Position numbers and translations under genes: made by a program. This document shows, in pieces, positions 43,511 to 52,548 of a stretch of 64,000 nt of DNA. Source of the DNA: Kineothrix sp. IPX-CK (lineage in GTDB: Bacteria; Bacillota; Clostridia; Lachnospirales; Lachnospiraceae); NCBI RefSeq assembly GCF_039134705.1, contig NZ_CP146256.1, forward strand, positions 806,001 through 870,000, in the 5' to 3' direction. Each line of letters begins with the position of its first letter. The first letter of the stretch is position 1. The notes beneath the pieces were generated by a model. The model saw only the letters and a program-made list of their open reading frames with translations. It searched no databases and was not told the origin of the DNA.

Positions 43511-44497
43511 ATGACAGATGAAAAAAAACTAAGCGTCGCATATGCGGCTGATGATAACTATGCAAAATATCTGGGCATTTCCATGCTGTCCTTATTTCGC
43601 TCGAACGAGGGCTTCGAGGAGATAGAAGTTTTTGTACTGGATTGCGGAATATTAGAGGAGAATAAGAATAAGCTCGAATCCATCGCAAGGCAGTATTGCA
43701 GAACGATTGGATTCATTTCCATGGAAAGGGCGGTGTCCAGTCTGGATCTGCACATGGGAGCCAGGAAAATATCCATCGCCTCCTATGCAAGGCTGTTTCT
43801 TGCGTCGATTCTGCCAAAGAGTTGTACGAGGGTGCTGTATTTAGATTGCGACACTATCGTGCGGGGTAAGATAGATGAACTTTGGAATGCTGACTTAGAG
43901 GGATATCTGGTGGCAGGTGTGAGGGATACGGTAGACAGCTTTTTCCTGAAAAAAATCGGGCTGGATAAGGAGGAATACTATGTGAATGCCGGAATCCTGC
44001 TGATCGATCTGGAGGGTTGGAGAAGCGAAGGACTGGAACAGCGGTTCACAGAGTTCATCCGGCAGTTTGACGGCAATGTGCCCCATCATGATCAGGGTAC
44101 CATTAACGGTGTATGCAGAAAGCGAAAGCTGGCAGTGAAGCCTGGATTTAACGCGACCTCCAACATTTATTCCTTTTCTGCGAAGACGATACGCCGCATT
44201 TATTTCATGGAGAGTTTTTATTCTCAGGAAGAACTTGACGAGGCGAAGAGCAATCCGGCGATCCTTCATTTTACTACAGGCCTTGTAGGCAGGCCGTGGG
44301 AAGAGAACTGCACCCATCCGATGAAGGAGGAATATTTTAAAGCGGCAGCAATCTCTCCGTGGAAGGAGGATCCGCTTCTGCCGGATGGCAGAAAGCCCTC
44401 GGTAAAAGCGTTTTCTTGGTTTTACCGCCATATGCCGCTGGTTCTCTCGGAAGCGGCATACAGGTCTGTCTGCTGGCTGTCACATATTAGAGAATAA
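43511..44497 (+). CDS. GT8 family glycosyltransferase
   Basis: 328 residues from ATG 43511; an in-frame GTG at 43502 overlaps the previous gene. The GT8 marks are VAYAADDNYAKYLGISMLSLF, the DxD site LYLDCDTIVRGKIDELW near 115, YVNAGILLIDLEGWR and the HHDQGTING block, all intact. GT8 enzymes are retaining galactosyl- or glucosyltransferases. The last about 40 residues are basic and amphipathic and may contact the membrane. It is the last gene of the co-directional run; about 176 bases with a new promoter follow. Confidence 0.88.
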   Translation: MTDEKKLSVAYAADDNYAKYLGISMLSLFRSNEGFEEIEVFVLDCGILEENKNKLESIARQYCRTIGFISMERAVSSLDLHMGARKISIASYARLFLASILPKSCTRVLYLDCDTIVRGKIDELWNADLEGYLVAGVRDTVDSFFLKKIGLDKEEYYVNAGILLIDLEGWRSEGLEQRFTEFIRQFDGNVPHHDQGTINGVCRKRKLAVKPGFNATSNIYSFSAKTIRRIYFMESFYSQEELDEAKSNPAILHFTTGLVGRPWEENCTHPMKEEYFKAAAISPWKEDPLLPDGRKPSVKAFSWFYRHMPLVLSEAAYRSVCWLSHIRE

Positions 44498-44545
44498 ACA
44501 TGAATATGTAATTATTAAATTTTTATAACATATTTTGCAAACCGA

Positions 44546-44573
44546 TGACCAAAAAACGTATATATGTTATAAT
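44546..44573 (+). promoter_or_regulatory. Promoter candidate for the HTH-glf pair
   Basis: TGACCA at 44546-44551 and a perfect TATAAT at 44568-44573, 16 bases apart, lie about 100 bases ahead of the HTH gene. The -10 box is strong and the -35 box partial. It would drive the HTH gene and UDP-galactopyranose mutase separately from the Pel-like operon. Confidence 0.5.
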
Positions 44574-44673
44574 GTAAAAGCTCTGGAGGATGTATACATG
44601 TATGCCAATGGGGCAGAATAGATGAAGGAACGAACATAAAAACACGAACAGAAATATAGGAGGATGTTTAGGT

Positions 44674-45012
44674 ATGATAAAAGCAGAAATATTAAAAAAA
44701 GAAATTTTGTCACAGTACAAAAGTGTGCGGCAATTTGCAATCGAGATGCAGATTCCTTATAGTACTTTAGTTACGGCTCTTGATAGAGGAATCGAAGGAA
44801 TGGCATATGGAACAGTAATTAAGATGTGCGATAAGCTGAATCTTAATCCGGTAGATTTTTCCTCCCTTGAAAAAGGGGCGGTGCTCGGCGAGAAGATTCT
44901 GGAGAACCGTGTCATGCAGTATTATGTGAAGCTGAATAAGACGGGACGTAAGAAGGTTCTTGAACTAATGGAGGACTACGTACAATTAGAAAAATATCAG
45001 ATGAAAGAGTAA
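44674..45012 (+). CDS. Small XRE-like helix-turn-helix regulator
   Basis: 112 residues. Residues about 16-60 are a lambda-repressor-like HTH: SVRQFAIEMQIPYSTLVTALDRGIEGM followed by the third-helix region VIKMCDKLNLNPVDF. The C-terminal 40 residues form a helix likely used for dimerisation. AGGAGG precedes the ATG by 10 bases. It is 31 bases before glf and may control the glycan genes on either side. No ligand domain is present, so control would be by level or by a partner protein. Confidence 0.82.
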   Translation: MIKAEILKKEILSQYKSVRQFAIEMQIPYSTLVTALDRGIEGMAYGTVIKMCDKLNLNPVDFSSLEKGAVLGEKILENRVMQYYVKLNKTGRKKVLELMEDYVQLEKYQMKE

Positions 45013-45043
45013 AAAGGCTGCAGTTTGCCTATGAGGAAATTTC

Positions 45044-46156
45044 ATGTATTACGATTACTTGGTAGTGGGTGCCGGTCTATTCGGGGCCGTATTTGCCTGC
45101 GAGATGAAAAAGCATGGAAAAACGTGTTTGGTCATCGATAAGAGGGAGCATATTGCGGGAAATATTTATACAGAAAAGGTGCTTGGAATTAACGTTCACA
45201 AATATGGAGCACATATTTTCCATACTTCCGATAAAAGAATATGGGATTATGTAAACCAGTATGCCCAATTTAACAGATTTGTGAATTCTCCGGTGGCGAT
45301 ATACAAGAATGAATTATATAACCTGCCGTTTAACATGAATACGTTCAGCAAGATGTGGGGGGTGCGGACCCCGGCGCAGGCTAAGGAGAAAATAGAATCC
45401 CAGATTGCCGGCCTGAATATCGGGCAGCCTTCGAATCTGGAGGAGCAAGCCTTATCCCTGGTAGGACGAGATGTGTATGAAAAGCTGATCAAAGGTTATA
45501 CCGAGAAGCAATGGGGTAAGGACTGCAAGGATCTGCCGGCATTTATTATCAAAAGACTTCCTCTCAGATTTACCTTCGACAACAACTATTTTAATGATTT
45601 ATATCAGGGAATTCCTGTGGGCGGATATACGTCGATTGTGGAAAAGCTTCTTGAGGGAATCGACGTGCGTACCGGTACGCAGTATAGGGCATTTTTGAAA
45701 GAAAATGAGCTGTCAAAGGCAGTTTCCTTCGGAAAGGTGCTTTATACCGGCATGATCGATGAGTATTATGATTATCGTCTGGGCACTTTGGAATACCGTT
45801 CCCTGTGTTTTGAAGAGGAGCTGCTTTCCGAATGCGATAATTATCAGGGAAATGCGGTAGTTAACTATACAGAGCGGGAAATTCCGTATACGAGGATCAT
45901 CGAGCACAAGCATTTCGAGTTCGGTACTCAGCAAGGAACGGTCATTACGAGAGAGTATCCGGCTGAGTGGAAACCCCAGGACGAACCCTATTATCCGGTG
46001 AACGATGCGAGAAACGACGAGTTGTTCAAACAATATGAAGAGCTGGCGCATCAGGAGGAAAACGTATTGTTCGGCGGCCGCCTGGGACAGTATAAGTATT
46101 ATGATATGGATAAGGTAATTGCTCAGGCTCTCGCTATGGCGGAGGAACAACTGTGA
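45044..46156 (+). CDS. glf: UDP-galactopyranose mutase
   Basis: 370 residues, the standard length. The FAD-binding start DYLVVGAGLFGAVFACEM, the KREHIAGNIYTE block, YGAHIFHTSDKRIWDYV and the later PVGGYTSIVEKLL are hallmarks of Glf. The enzyme uses reduced FAD to turn UDP-galactopyranose into UDP-galactofuranose. Its presence implies galactofuranose in one of the polymers made by the neighbouring clusters. Stop and lacI-type neighbour are convergent, separated by a bidirectional terminator. Confidence 0.95.
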   Translation: MYYDYLVVGAGLFGAVFACEMKKHGKTCLVIDKREHIAGNIYTEKVLGINVHKYGAHIFHTSDKRIWDYVNQYAQFNRFVNSPVAIYKNELYNLPFNMNTFSKMWGVRTPAQAKEKIESQIAGLNIGQPSNLEEQALSLVGRDVYEKLIKGYTEKQWGKDCKDLPAFIIKRLPLRFTFDNNYFNDLYQGIPVGGYTSIVEKLLEGIDVRTGTQYRAFLKENELSKAVSFGKVLYTGMIDEYYDYRLGTLEYRSLCFEEELLSECDNYQGNAVVNYTEREIPYTRIIEHKHFEFGTQQGTVITREYPAEWKPQDEPYYPVNDARNDELFKQYEELAHQEENVLFGGRLGQYKYYDMDKVIAQALAMAEEQL

Positions 46157-46200
46157 AGCAGAAGGGTCTGAATGTGGAATTAGAAATAAAGTTAAAAAGG

Positions 46201-46239
46201 ATAATTATCGGAAGAAACGCTCCGGTAATTATTTTTTTT
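46201..46239. terminator. Bidirectional intrinsic terminator between glf and the LacI gene
   Basis: ATAATTATCGGA (46201-46212) pairs with TCCGGTAATTAT (46221-46232) with one wobble, loop of 8 bases, followed by a run of T. On the reverse strand the stem is followed by CCTTTTTAAC, so it can also end the LacI transcript. Confidence 0.8.
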
Positions 46240-46260
46240 GAACATAAGAACAATGTACTG

Positions 46261-47286
46261 TTATTGCTTTCGCAGGGGCTGCGTGGACTGCCCTTGTATC
46301 AGAATAGGGAGTGTCGTATAGCTTTGTACAAATAAAGAAGGGTTTTTTAATTTTCTCAGCATAATGTCTCCCGCTTGTATTCCCATGTCGTAAACGTTAA
46401 TATCAATGACGGTAGGCTTGGGAAAGATAATGTTGGAATAAGGATAAACGTCAAAAAGAAGCAGCGCAATTTCATCGGGTATTTTTAACGATAGGTTTTC
46501 TATGGCTTTTACAACGCCGAGAGCAATCGTATTATTTTCACAGACTATCGCACGGGGAGGGCGGCGGTCTGTCAGCATGGAATAGGCGGCTTCATAGCTT
46601 TCGGTTATGGAGGAGTCGGTATATCCTATATGAGAAGCGGGGATATAATATCCGTAATCATACATGCCTCCCACGAATCCCTTTAGCCGCTGCGTGGATA
46701 TGTAGTCGGTCTTTTTCCCGCCGATAAAAGCCACGCTGCTGTATTCGCATAAAAGCATATGCCTTGCCGCAAACTGACCAGCCAGAGCATGGTTGGGATC
46801 TATCCAGCAAAGGTTGCTTTCGAATCCGGGATGACCAATAATAATATGTGGGTAATCCTGTTCTGTAATTAGCTTGGAAAGGTCTTTCGTTACGGCGGAA
46901 CCGTGAATAATCAAACCGTCGGAATATTTCCCGTCAATGACATTGTGCACGCTTTCGCCGGGGAAAGCCTCGTCGGAGGTATCTACAAGCGTTAAGGTAT
47001 AGCCATGCTTTGTCAGTTCCTTATGCACGCCGCACATAATATCGAACATATGGGGATTGCGGTACGCTTCATCCTTGCCGAGGGATGTAAGATATACAAT
47101 ATTTCTGGTGGATTTTCTGGCAAAGCTGACAGCACGTGCATTGGGAGTATAGTTTAATTTTATAATGGCAGCATTAACACGGGCGGTTGTATCGGATGAA
47201 ATCGTGGTCCAATGGTTTAATACCTTGGAGACGGTGGAGGTAGAAACTCCCGCTTCTTTCGCAACATCATGGATAGTGACAGGCAT
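46261..47286 (-). CDS. LacI family transcriptional regulator of the maltodextrin operon
   Basis: 341 residues on the reverse strand. The first 25 residues form the LacI HTH (TIHDVAKEAGVSTSTVSKVLN), followed by the hinge helix (TPNARAVSFA) and a periplasmic-binding-protein-like effector domain with FIGGKKTDYISTQR and CENNTIALGV. It is transcribed away from a maltodextrin ABC operon and very probably represses it until maltodextrin or a derivative binds. Candidate operators lie in the shared intergenic region (AACAATTGTT at 47412 and GGAAAATTTTCC at 47450). Its promoter is suggested by TTGACT (47350-47355) with TACTAT on the reverse strand. Confidence 0.88.
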   Translation of the reverse strand: MPVTIHDVAKEAGVSTSTVSKVLNHWTTISSDTTARVNAAIIKLNYTPNARAVSFARKSTRNIVYLTSLGKDEAYRNPHMFDIMCGVHKELTKHGYTLTLVDTSDEAFPGESVHNVIDGKYSDGLIIHGSAVTKDLSKLITEQDYPHIIIGHPGFESNLCWIDPNHALAGQFAARHMLLCEYSSVAFIGGKKTDYISTQRLKGFVGGMYDYGYYIPASHIGYTDSSITESYEAAYSMLTDRRPPRAIVCENNTIALGVVKAIENLSLKIPDEIALLLFDVYPYSNIIFPKPTVIDINVYDMGIQAGDIMLRKLKNPSLFVQSYTTLPILIQGQSTQPLRKQ

Positions 47287-47375
47287 ATGAAAGGTGCTCC
47301 TTAAAATTATTTACAAATTTAATGTTATAGTATAGCGTTTTCCTAACAAAGTCAAACAAATCATACAAAAGACTA

Positions 47376-47404
47376 TTGTGAATAAGAGAAGAAAATGGTA
47401 GAAA
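47376..47404 (+). promoter_or_regulatory. Promoter candidate of the maltodextrin operon
   Basis: TTGTGA at 47376-47381 and TAGAAA at 47399-47404 are 17 bases apart. Both boxes match consensus at four of six positions, as expected for a promoter that needs help or is tightly controlled. The palindrome AACAATTGTT lies right at the expected start of transcription. Confidence 0.4.
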
Positions 47405-47411
47405 TAACTTA

Positions 47412-47421
47412 AACAATTGTT
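47412..47421. promoter_or_regulatory. Candidate LacI-type operator, AACAATTGTT
   Basis: A perfect 10-base palindrome at 47412-47421, just after the proposed -10 box. Binding here by the divergent LacI regulator would block initiation. Confidence 0.4.
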
Positions 47422-47449
47422 GGAATACATAGTAAACAAAAAATCTTTA

Positions 47450-47461
47450 GGAAAATTTTCC
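47450..47461. promoter_or_regulatory. Candidate operator, GGAAAATTTTCC
   Basis: A perfect 12-base palindrome 36 bases before the start codon of the solute-binding protein, near the ribosome site. It could be a second LacI-family site or bind another regulator; LacI-type sites usually have a central CG, which this lacks. Confidence 0.4.
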
Positions 47462-47496
47462 AAGAAATAAAGAGATATAAGAAGGGAGAAACAAGA

Positions 47497-48786
47497 ATGA
47501 AGAAGAAAATTAGTTTGATGTTATGCGGACTGCTTGCTGCGGGAGCGTTATTCGGTTGTGGGAACTCAGCGCAAACAAGCAGCGCAGCGGTTGATAATGA
47601 GGCAACTAAGGAAGAGGAAAGTACACAGGGGGTAGAGACGAGCAATTCGGGAGAGCCGGTGGAAATCAGGATATGGCATGACAACGACGAAGCAATTATG
47701 AAGACAATCGAAACCAGAGTGAATGACATGCTGGCAGATAAGCTGATTACCGTTAGCTTCGAGAAAAAGAGCGGAATCACAGATCAGCTTAAGTTGTATG
47801 GGAACGATGCGGTAAACGGCCCTGATATGTATTTCTTTGCCCATGATCCTCTGGGAACTTTTGTGGAGATGGGTGTTCTTGCACCGATCAAGGATATAAC
47901 GGATGAAGATTTAACGAAGGATCTGCTGCCTATGTCGGTAGAAGCGGGTACCTATAAAGGGGAACAGTATTTTATGCCTGTTTACTTTGAGACCTTGCTG
48001 TTTTTATACAATAAGGAACTTTGGAATGGCGAAGTGCCGGATTCTACAGAGGAGCTCTATGAGTATATGAGTGCGAATACAGATGCAGCAGCTGGAACTT
48101 ATGCGTTGGTCAATCAACATTCCGGTGCGTACAATGTAGCGCCTTTTATTAACGGATTTGGAGGCTGCATTATAGATAAAGACGGGAATCCGGGATTAAA
48201 TAAGCAGGAAACAAAGGATGCGATCGAATATAACAAAAAGTTTGCCGCTTTGCAGGCTGACGGAGATTATAATACGGTAACGACATTATTTAATGAGAAG
48301 AAGGCGGCGGCAATTATCGGAGGCCCTTGGCTTATCTCGGGAATCAAGGATGCGGGGATAGATTTGGGAATCAAAGCGCTTTCCGATTTCACCCTGCCTA
48401 ACGGAAAGACTTTGGCACCCTATTCCGGTGTACAGGGAATCAGTGTGCTGAAATATGCGGCAGAGGGTAAAAAAGAAGCAGTAGCAGAGGTCTTGAAAGC
48501 GATATCCGCGCCGGAGGTAGGAATTGATCTTGCGAATATTTCTAATTGTGCGCCCGTAAACATTACGGCATACGAGAATGAAGATGTTGCAGGCAATGAA
48601 ATGATTATGGCCATGAAGGCAACTGCGGAAATGGCACAGCCGATGCCGAATATCCCGCAAATGAACGCAATGTGGGCACCGACAGAAGGCTTGCTTACGG
48701 CTGTTAACAAATCCGGAGAGGATGTAAATGAGGCAGCGGAAGAATACCAGAAGCAGGCAGAAACGGCAATTGCAGATATGCAATAG
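47497..48786 (+). CDS. Maltodextrin ABC transporter solute-binding lipoprotein
   Basis: 429 residues. The signal peptide ends in the lipobox LFGC with Cys21 as the lipid attachment site, followed by a Ser/Thr/Glu-rich linker and a MalE-type fold starting at about residue 50 (EIRIWHDNDEA). DMYFFAHDPLGTFVEMG, YFMPVYFETLLFLYNKELW and NFGGCIIDKDG-type blocks match maltose/cyclodextrin-binding proteins. It captures maltodextrins outside the membrane and delivers them to the two permeases that follow. AAGGGAG precedes the start. The ATPase (MsmX/MalK type) is absent from this window and is usually shared. Confidence 0.9.
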   Translation: MKKKISLMLCGLLAAGALFGCGNSAQTSSAAVDNEATKEEESTQGVETSNSGEPVEIRIWHDNDEAIMKTIETRVNDMLADKLITVSFEKKSGITDQLKLYGNDAVNGPDMYFFAHDPLGTFVEMGVLAPIKDITDEDLTKDLLPMSVEAGTYKGEQYFMPVYFETLLFLYNKELWNGEVPDSTEELYEYMSANTDAAAGTYALVNQHSGAYNVAPFINGFGGCIIDKDGNPGLNKQETKDAIEYNKKFAALQADGDYNTVTTLFNEKKAAAIIGGPWLISGIKDAGIDLGIKALSDFTLPNGKTLAPYSGVQGISVLKYAAEGKKEAVAEVLKAISAPEVGIDLANISNCAPVNITAYENEDVAGNEMIMAMKATAEMAQPMPNIPQMNAMWAPTEGLLTAVNKSGEDVNEAAEEYQKQAETAIADMQ

Positions 48787-48858
48787 CAATGCGACAGAAA
48801 AAGAGACAGAGGATTGCTATGAAGCCGCAAGCTGAATAGTAACAACAGAGGCGAAAAT

Positions 48859-49746
48859 ATGAGAAGAAGTAATAAAATGTTACCCTGGATTTACACTTTG
48901 CCGGCACTTATATTGGTAGGAATAATAGTTGTATTTCCTATTATTTATACTGGCTACATTTCACTTACCAATATGAATCTGTACCATTGGCTTGATTTTG
49001 AGGTCATAGGTTTTTCTAATTATGGAAGGGCCTTGCTAAAGCTGGATTCCGGTTTTTTAAATGCTTTGCTTACAACGATTATATGGACTGTGGTAAATAT
49101 AGTTCTTCAAGTGGTGCTCGCTTATCTTATTGCATTGGCGCTTAACGCGGAGGGACTTAAGCTCGGACGTCTGTATAAAACGTTTCTCATGTTTCCGTGG
49201 GCGATGCCGGCATATGTTTCGATCCTTTTATGGCGAGTAGGAATATATAATACGGAGTTTGGCTTGCTTAATAAGGTTCTTACAGCCGTAGGATTGGAAA
49301 AAGTAAACTTTTTATCAACTAATATGCCGGCATTTTTGTCCTGTCTTGCCCTGAATCTATGGATGGCCCTGCCCTTCATGATTATGATTATAGACGGCGC
49401 CCTGCAAAGTATAGACAAGAGCTATTACGAAAGTGCTCAGCTTGACGGTGCGGGATTTATAGCAAAGAACATTTACATCACGGTTCCGGCGCTTAAGGGT
49501 ATTATTGCTCCGGCAGTTATTATGACAACATTTACGACCTTTAAGCAGTTTGATATTATTTACCTTTTAACGATGCAAAAGGGAGCATTGTCGGGGGCTT
49601 CGCTGCAGACGGTTATTACATATGCTCATCAAAATGCGTTTGTATCGAATAACTACGGCTTGTCTTCTGCGGTTTCAATTATTATTTTTGTGCTTATTAT
49701 AGGATTTTCACTGGGAACGAATAAAGGACTGAAAGAGGAAGATTAA
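48859..49746 (+). CDS. Maltodextrin ABC transporter permease, MalF type
   Basis: 295 residues with six membrane helices. The EAA loop ESAQLDGAGFIAKNIYITVPALKG near 195-220 marks contact with the ATPase. The helix order and WAMPAYVSILLWR segment are typical of sugar MalF/UgpA permeases. It is 72 bases after the binding-protein gene and 12 bases before its MalG-type partner. Confidence 0.92.
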   Translation: MRRSNKMLPWIYTLPALILVGIIVVFPIIYTGYISLTNMNLYHWLDFEVIGFSNYGRALLKLDSGFLNALLTTIIWTVVNIVLQVVLAYLIALALNAEGLKLGRLYKTFLMFPWAMPAYVSILLWRVGIYNTEFGLLNKVLTAVGLEKVNFLSTNMPAFLSCLALNLWMALPFMIMIIDGALQSIDKSYYESAQLDGAGFIAKNIYITVPALKGIIAPAVIMTTFTTFKQFDIIYLLTMQKGALSGASLQTVITYAHQNAFVSNNYGLSSAVSIIIFVLIIGFSLGTNKGLKEED

Positions 49747-49758
49747 AGGAGTATAGTT

Positions 49759-50613
49759 ATGAAAAAAATAAGCTCAAAAAAAATGAGAATGAAATTAAAG
49801 TTAATAGCGTTGAATATCATATTGATTTTACTATGCTTTTTAGGGCTGATACCCATTTTATATGCACTTTCCTTATCCTTAAGCGGCGGCGGCGGTGCCT
49901 TATCGGCTGAACTTTCTCTGCTGCCGGAGAAGCTGACTCTGGAAAATTACAGAAAGATTATTGTGGAAGAACCCTTTTTTACATGGCTTTCCAATTCGGT
50001 AATATTAAGCGTGGCTACCATGAGAATAGCCATAGGCTTTGCTGTAGTTGCTTCCTATGCCTTTTCAAGGTTTAAATTTAAGGGGAGAAACGGTATTCTT
50101 AAGCTTTTACTTGTGCTGAATGCTTTTCCGCAGATACTTTCCATGTTTGCCATATTCAGGCTGTTTAAAACAATGGAAATGCTGGATTCGAAAATAGGGC
50201 TTGTTGTTATCTATGCGGGAAGTATGTGTATATTCAGCATTTGGAACATGAAAGGGTACTTTGATACGATTCCGATAGAAATAGAGGAAGCATCGAGAAT
50301 TGATGGGGCGGGAGATTTTCAGCTGCTATGGAAAATAGTCTTACCTCTTGCCATGCCTGCAGTGGTTGTGACTGCAGTTATGGTGCTTATATCTGTATGG
50401 AATGAATATTTATTTGCAACAACTTTTATGATGAATGAAAAAAGCTATACACTGGCAGGAGGACTGTATCAATTGCAGTCGAATGATTACGGCAGGAGCT
50501 GGCCGTTATTTTCGGCAGCCGCTATTATGGTATCGATGCCGATTCTGATCGTATTTTTCTGCATTCAGAAATACATGGTATCGGGGCTGACGGCCGGTGG
50601 AGTAAAGGGTTGA
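49759..50613 (+). CDS. Maltodextrin ABC transporter permease, MalG type
   Basis: 284 residues with six membrane helices. The EAA loop reads EASRIDGAGDFQLLWKIVLPLAMP near 174-197, and the end QKYMVSGLTAGGVKG is the standard MalG tail. It pairs with the MalF-type protein to form the import channel. AAAGGAG lies before the ATG. It is followed within 43 bases by the intracellular glucosidase that would use the imported sugar. Confidence 0.93.
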   Translation: MKKISSKKMRMKLKLIALNIILILLCFLGLIPILYALSLSLSGGGGALSAELSLLPEKLTLENYRKIIVEEPFFTWLSNSVILSVATMRIAIGFAVVASYAFSRFKFKGRNGILKLLLVLNAFPQILSMFAIFRLFKTMEMLDSKIGLVVIYAGSMCIFSIWNMKGYFDTIPIEIEEASRIDGAGDFQLLWKIVLPLAMPAVVVTAVMVLISVWNEYLFATTFMMNEKSYTLAGGLYQLQSNDYGRSWPLFSAAAIMVSMPILIVFFCIQKYMVSGLTAGGVKG

Positions 50614-50656
50614 AAGAATTTCCTCTTTCAACCTATGAGAGGAGAACTATACAAAC

Positions 50657-52321
50657 ATGAACAAAAGCGCAATTTTACATATACCGCTTTCCCAATATGC
50701 ATTTGCTTCCGGAGAATTCGAGCTGACGATCAGGATACGCACAGGAAAGCAGGATCTGACGAAATGTACACTCTATTATGCAGACAGGGCGTGCGGAAGT
50801 GTACCGATAGAATTCCAAAGTGTACTGATGGAAACGGTGTATTCGGATGAACTGTTTGATTATTATGAATGCGTGGTTAAAAGCCCGTATAGCAGAGTAT
50901 GCTATTTTTTCAAATTGGAAAAGGACGAGGAATGGATATATTATTATGGCGATGAATTCAGGGAAGAAATGGCGGACATAAAGCTCGACGGATTTATGAT
51001 AGATGGGAGAAGCGAATATTACCAGTATCCTTTTTTGCTTAAATCGGAAATCTATAAAGAGCCCGAATGGTTTAAAAATGCCTTAGTCTATAATATTTTT
51101 CCGGACAGCTTCGCGACGGGAAAGGGCTATATAGAAAAGATGCCAAAAGAAATAGAGGCGTCTGACAAGAAGAAATGCAAGTCCAGACTAGGTGGAACTC
51201 TTAGAGGAATCATGGAAAATCTGGATTATATTAAGGAACTGGGTTTTGACTGTTTGTATTTGAATCCGATTTTTGTGGCGGGAGAATGTCACAAATATGA
51301 TATCAGAGACTACTGTCAGATCGATCCCTGTTTTGGAACGAATGAGGAGTTTCGAGAGCTGGTAGAGAAAATACATGAACGTAACATGTATATTGTTATC
51401 GACGGAGTATTTAATCATTGCAGCTGGGATTTCTTTGCGTTTGAGGATGTTGTTGAAAAAGGAAAGAAATCCCGCTATTGGGACTGGTTTTACCGTCTGG
51501 AAGAACCGGTTGTCCGACCGAAGGATGAGACGACGATTCCGGGTTATGCCAGTTTTACCTATGAAAGGAAGATGCCCAAATTAAATACTGCAAATACTGA
51601 AGTGCAGGAGTACTTCTGCAATGTTTGCAGTTATTGGCTGAAGGAATACCGGGTAGACGGATGGCGGTTGGATGTGGCCAATGAAGTGGACAAGAATTTT
51701 TGGCGCAGATTCCGCAAAACGGCAAAGGAGATAAATAAAGATGCGGTTTTCATTGGGGAGGTATGGGAGAATTCCGAAGTCTGGCTCAGGGGAGATATGT
51801 TCGATTCTACTATGAACTATGATTTCAGGAGGCATTGCAGAGACTTTTTTGCATTGGGCAACATAGATAAAGACACATTTGCCGGACAAATAACATCTAT
51901 GTATCTCCGTTATTCGAAGGAGGTTGCCGAAGGACAGCTCAATATTTTAGACAGTCATGATGTTCCCCGTTTCCTGTCCTTGTGCGGAGGAAATATGAAG
52001 CGATGGAAAATGGCGGTCTGCTTCCTGATGATGATGCCCGGAGTACCATGCATTTTTTACGGAGATGAAAGAGGCATAGAGGGAGTAGCCGAGAATGAAT
52101 ACAGGAAGGCTATGCCCTGGGAATATGAGGAGGACCGGACGGGAGAGGACTCTCCTGAGAATATTATCAAAGAATTGGCAGATTTCAGGAAGAAATACAT
52201 AAAACCGGGGGATGGATTTCAGATTCATACAACCGGGGAAAAGCTGATACTGAATAGGGGCGAAAAAATAGAAGCCATCTTTGATATGGAGAAAGAGACA
52301 TGTGAATGGAGTTATAAATAA
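50657..52321 (+). CDS. GH13 cyclomaltodextrinase/neopullulanase-like glucosidase
   Basis: 554 residues, no signal peptide, so cytosolic. An N-terminal beta domain (about 1-120, CBM34-like) precedes the GH13 barrel. Catalytic residues are visible: nucleophile Asp339 in DGWRLDVANEVD, acid/base Glu368 in FIGEVWENS, and the transition-state Asp435 in LDSHDVPR. The first conserved region DGVFNHCSWD is also intact. It would break down imported maltodextrins or cyclodextrins to glucose and maltose. The ribosome site is GAGAGGAG. It ends the operon before a strong terminator. Confidence 0.9.
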   Translation: MNKSAILHIPLSQYAFASGEFELTIRIRTGKQDLTKCTLYYADRACGSVPIEFQSVLMETVYSDELFDYYECVVKSPYSRVCYFFKLEKDEEWIYYYGDEFREEMADIKLDGFMIDGRSEYYQYPFLLKSEIYKEPEWFKNALVYNIFPDSFATGKGYIEKMPKEIEASDKKKCKSRLGGTLRGIMENLDYIKELGFDCLYLNPIFVAGECHKYDIRDYCQIDPCFGTNEEFRELVEKIHERNMYIVIDGVFNHCSWDFFAFEDVVEKGKKSRYWDWFYRLEEPVVRPKDETTIPGYASFTYERKMPKLNTANTEVQEYFCNVCSYWLKEYRVDGWRLDVANEVDKNFWRRFRKTAKEINKDAVFIGEVWENSEVWLRGDMFDSTMNYDFRRHCRDFFALGNIDKDTFAGQITSMYLRYSKEVAEGQLNILDSHDVPRFLSLCGGNMKRWKMAVCFLMMMPGVPCIFYGDERGIEGVAENEYRKAMPWEYEEDRTGEDSPENIIKELADFRKKYIKPGDGFQIHTTGEKLILNRGEKIEAIFDMEKETCEWSYK

Positions 52322-52346
52322 AAGAATAAAAAATAAGTAAAAACGG

Positions 52347-52392
52347 AAAAAGCATATACTGGGCGATGTGAGACCGAGTGTATGCTTTTTTG
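52347..52392 (+). terminator. Terminator of the maltodextrin operon
   Basis: AAAAGCATATACT (52347-52360) pairs with AGTGTATGCTTTTT (52377-52390) with one wobble, followed by further T residues. It ends the maltodextrin operon and insulates the carboxyltransferase gene. Confidence 0.8.
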
Positions 52393-52434
52393 TCTCTGTT
52401 TATTAAGTTTTCAATTTATTGAATAAAAAAGCTC

Positions 52435-52462
52435 TTGAAAAAATGAAAAATGGTGCTATAAT
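52435..52462 (+). promoter_or_regulatory. Promoter of the carboxyltransferase gene
   Basis: TTGAAA at 52435-52440 and TATAAT at 52457-52462, 16 bases apart, form a near-consensus pair 86 bases before the start codon. Confidence 0.65.
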
Positions 52463-52548
52463 ATTCCTAAATACTTTGAATATCAAAATATTATAAAATC
52501 AAATTAAAAGAGATCCAATGAAATTAGATGAAAAAGGAGTATTATACG

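Noticed and set aside
44599..44622. Seven-codon frame after GGAGG upstream of the HTH gene
   Set aside because: Too short to support as a leader peptide without conservation data.
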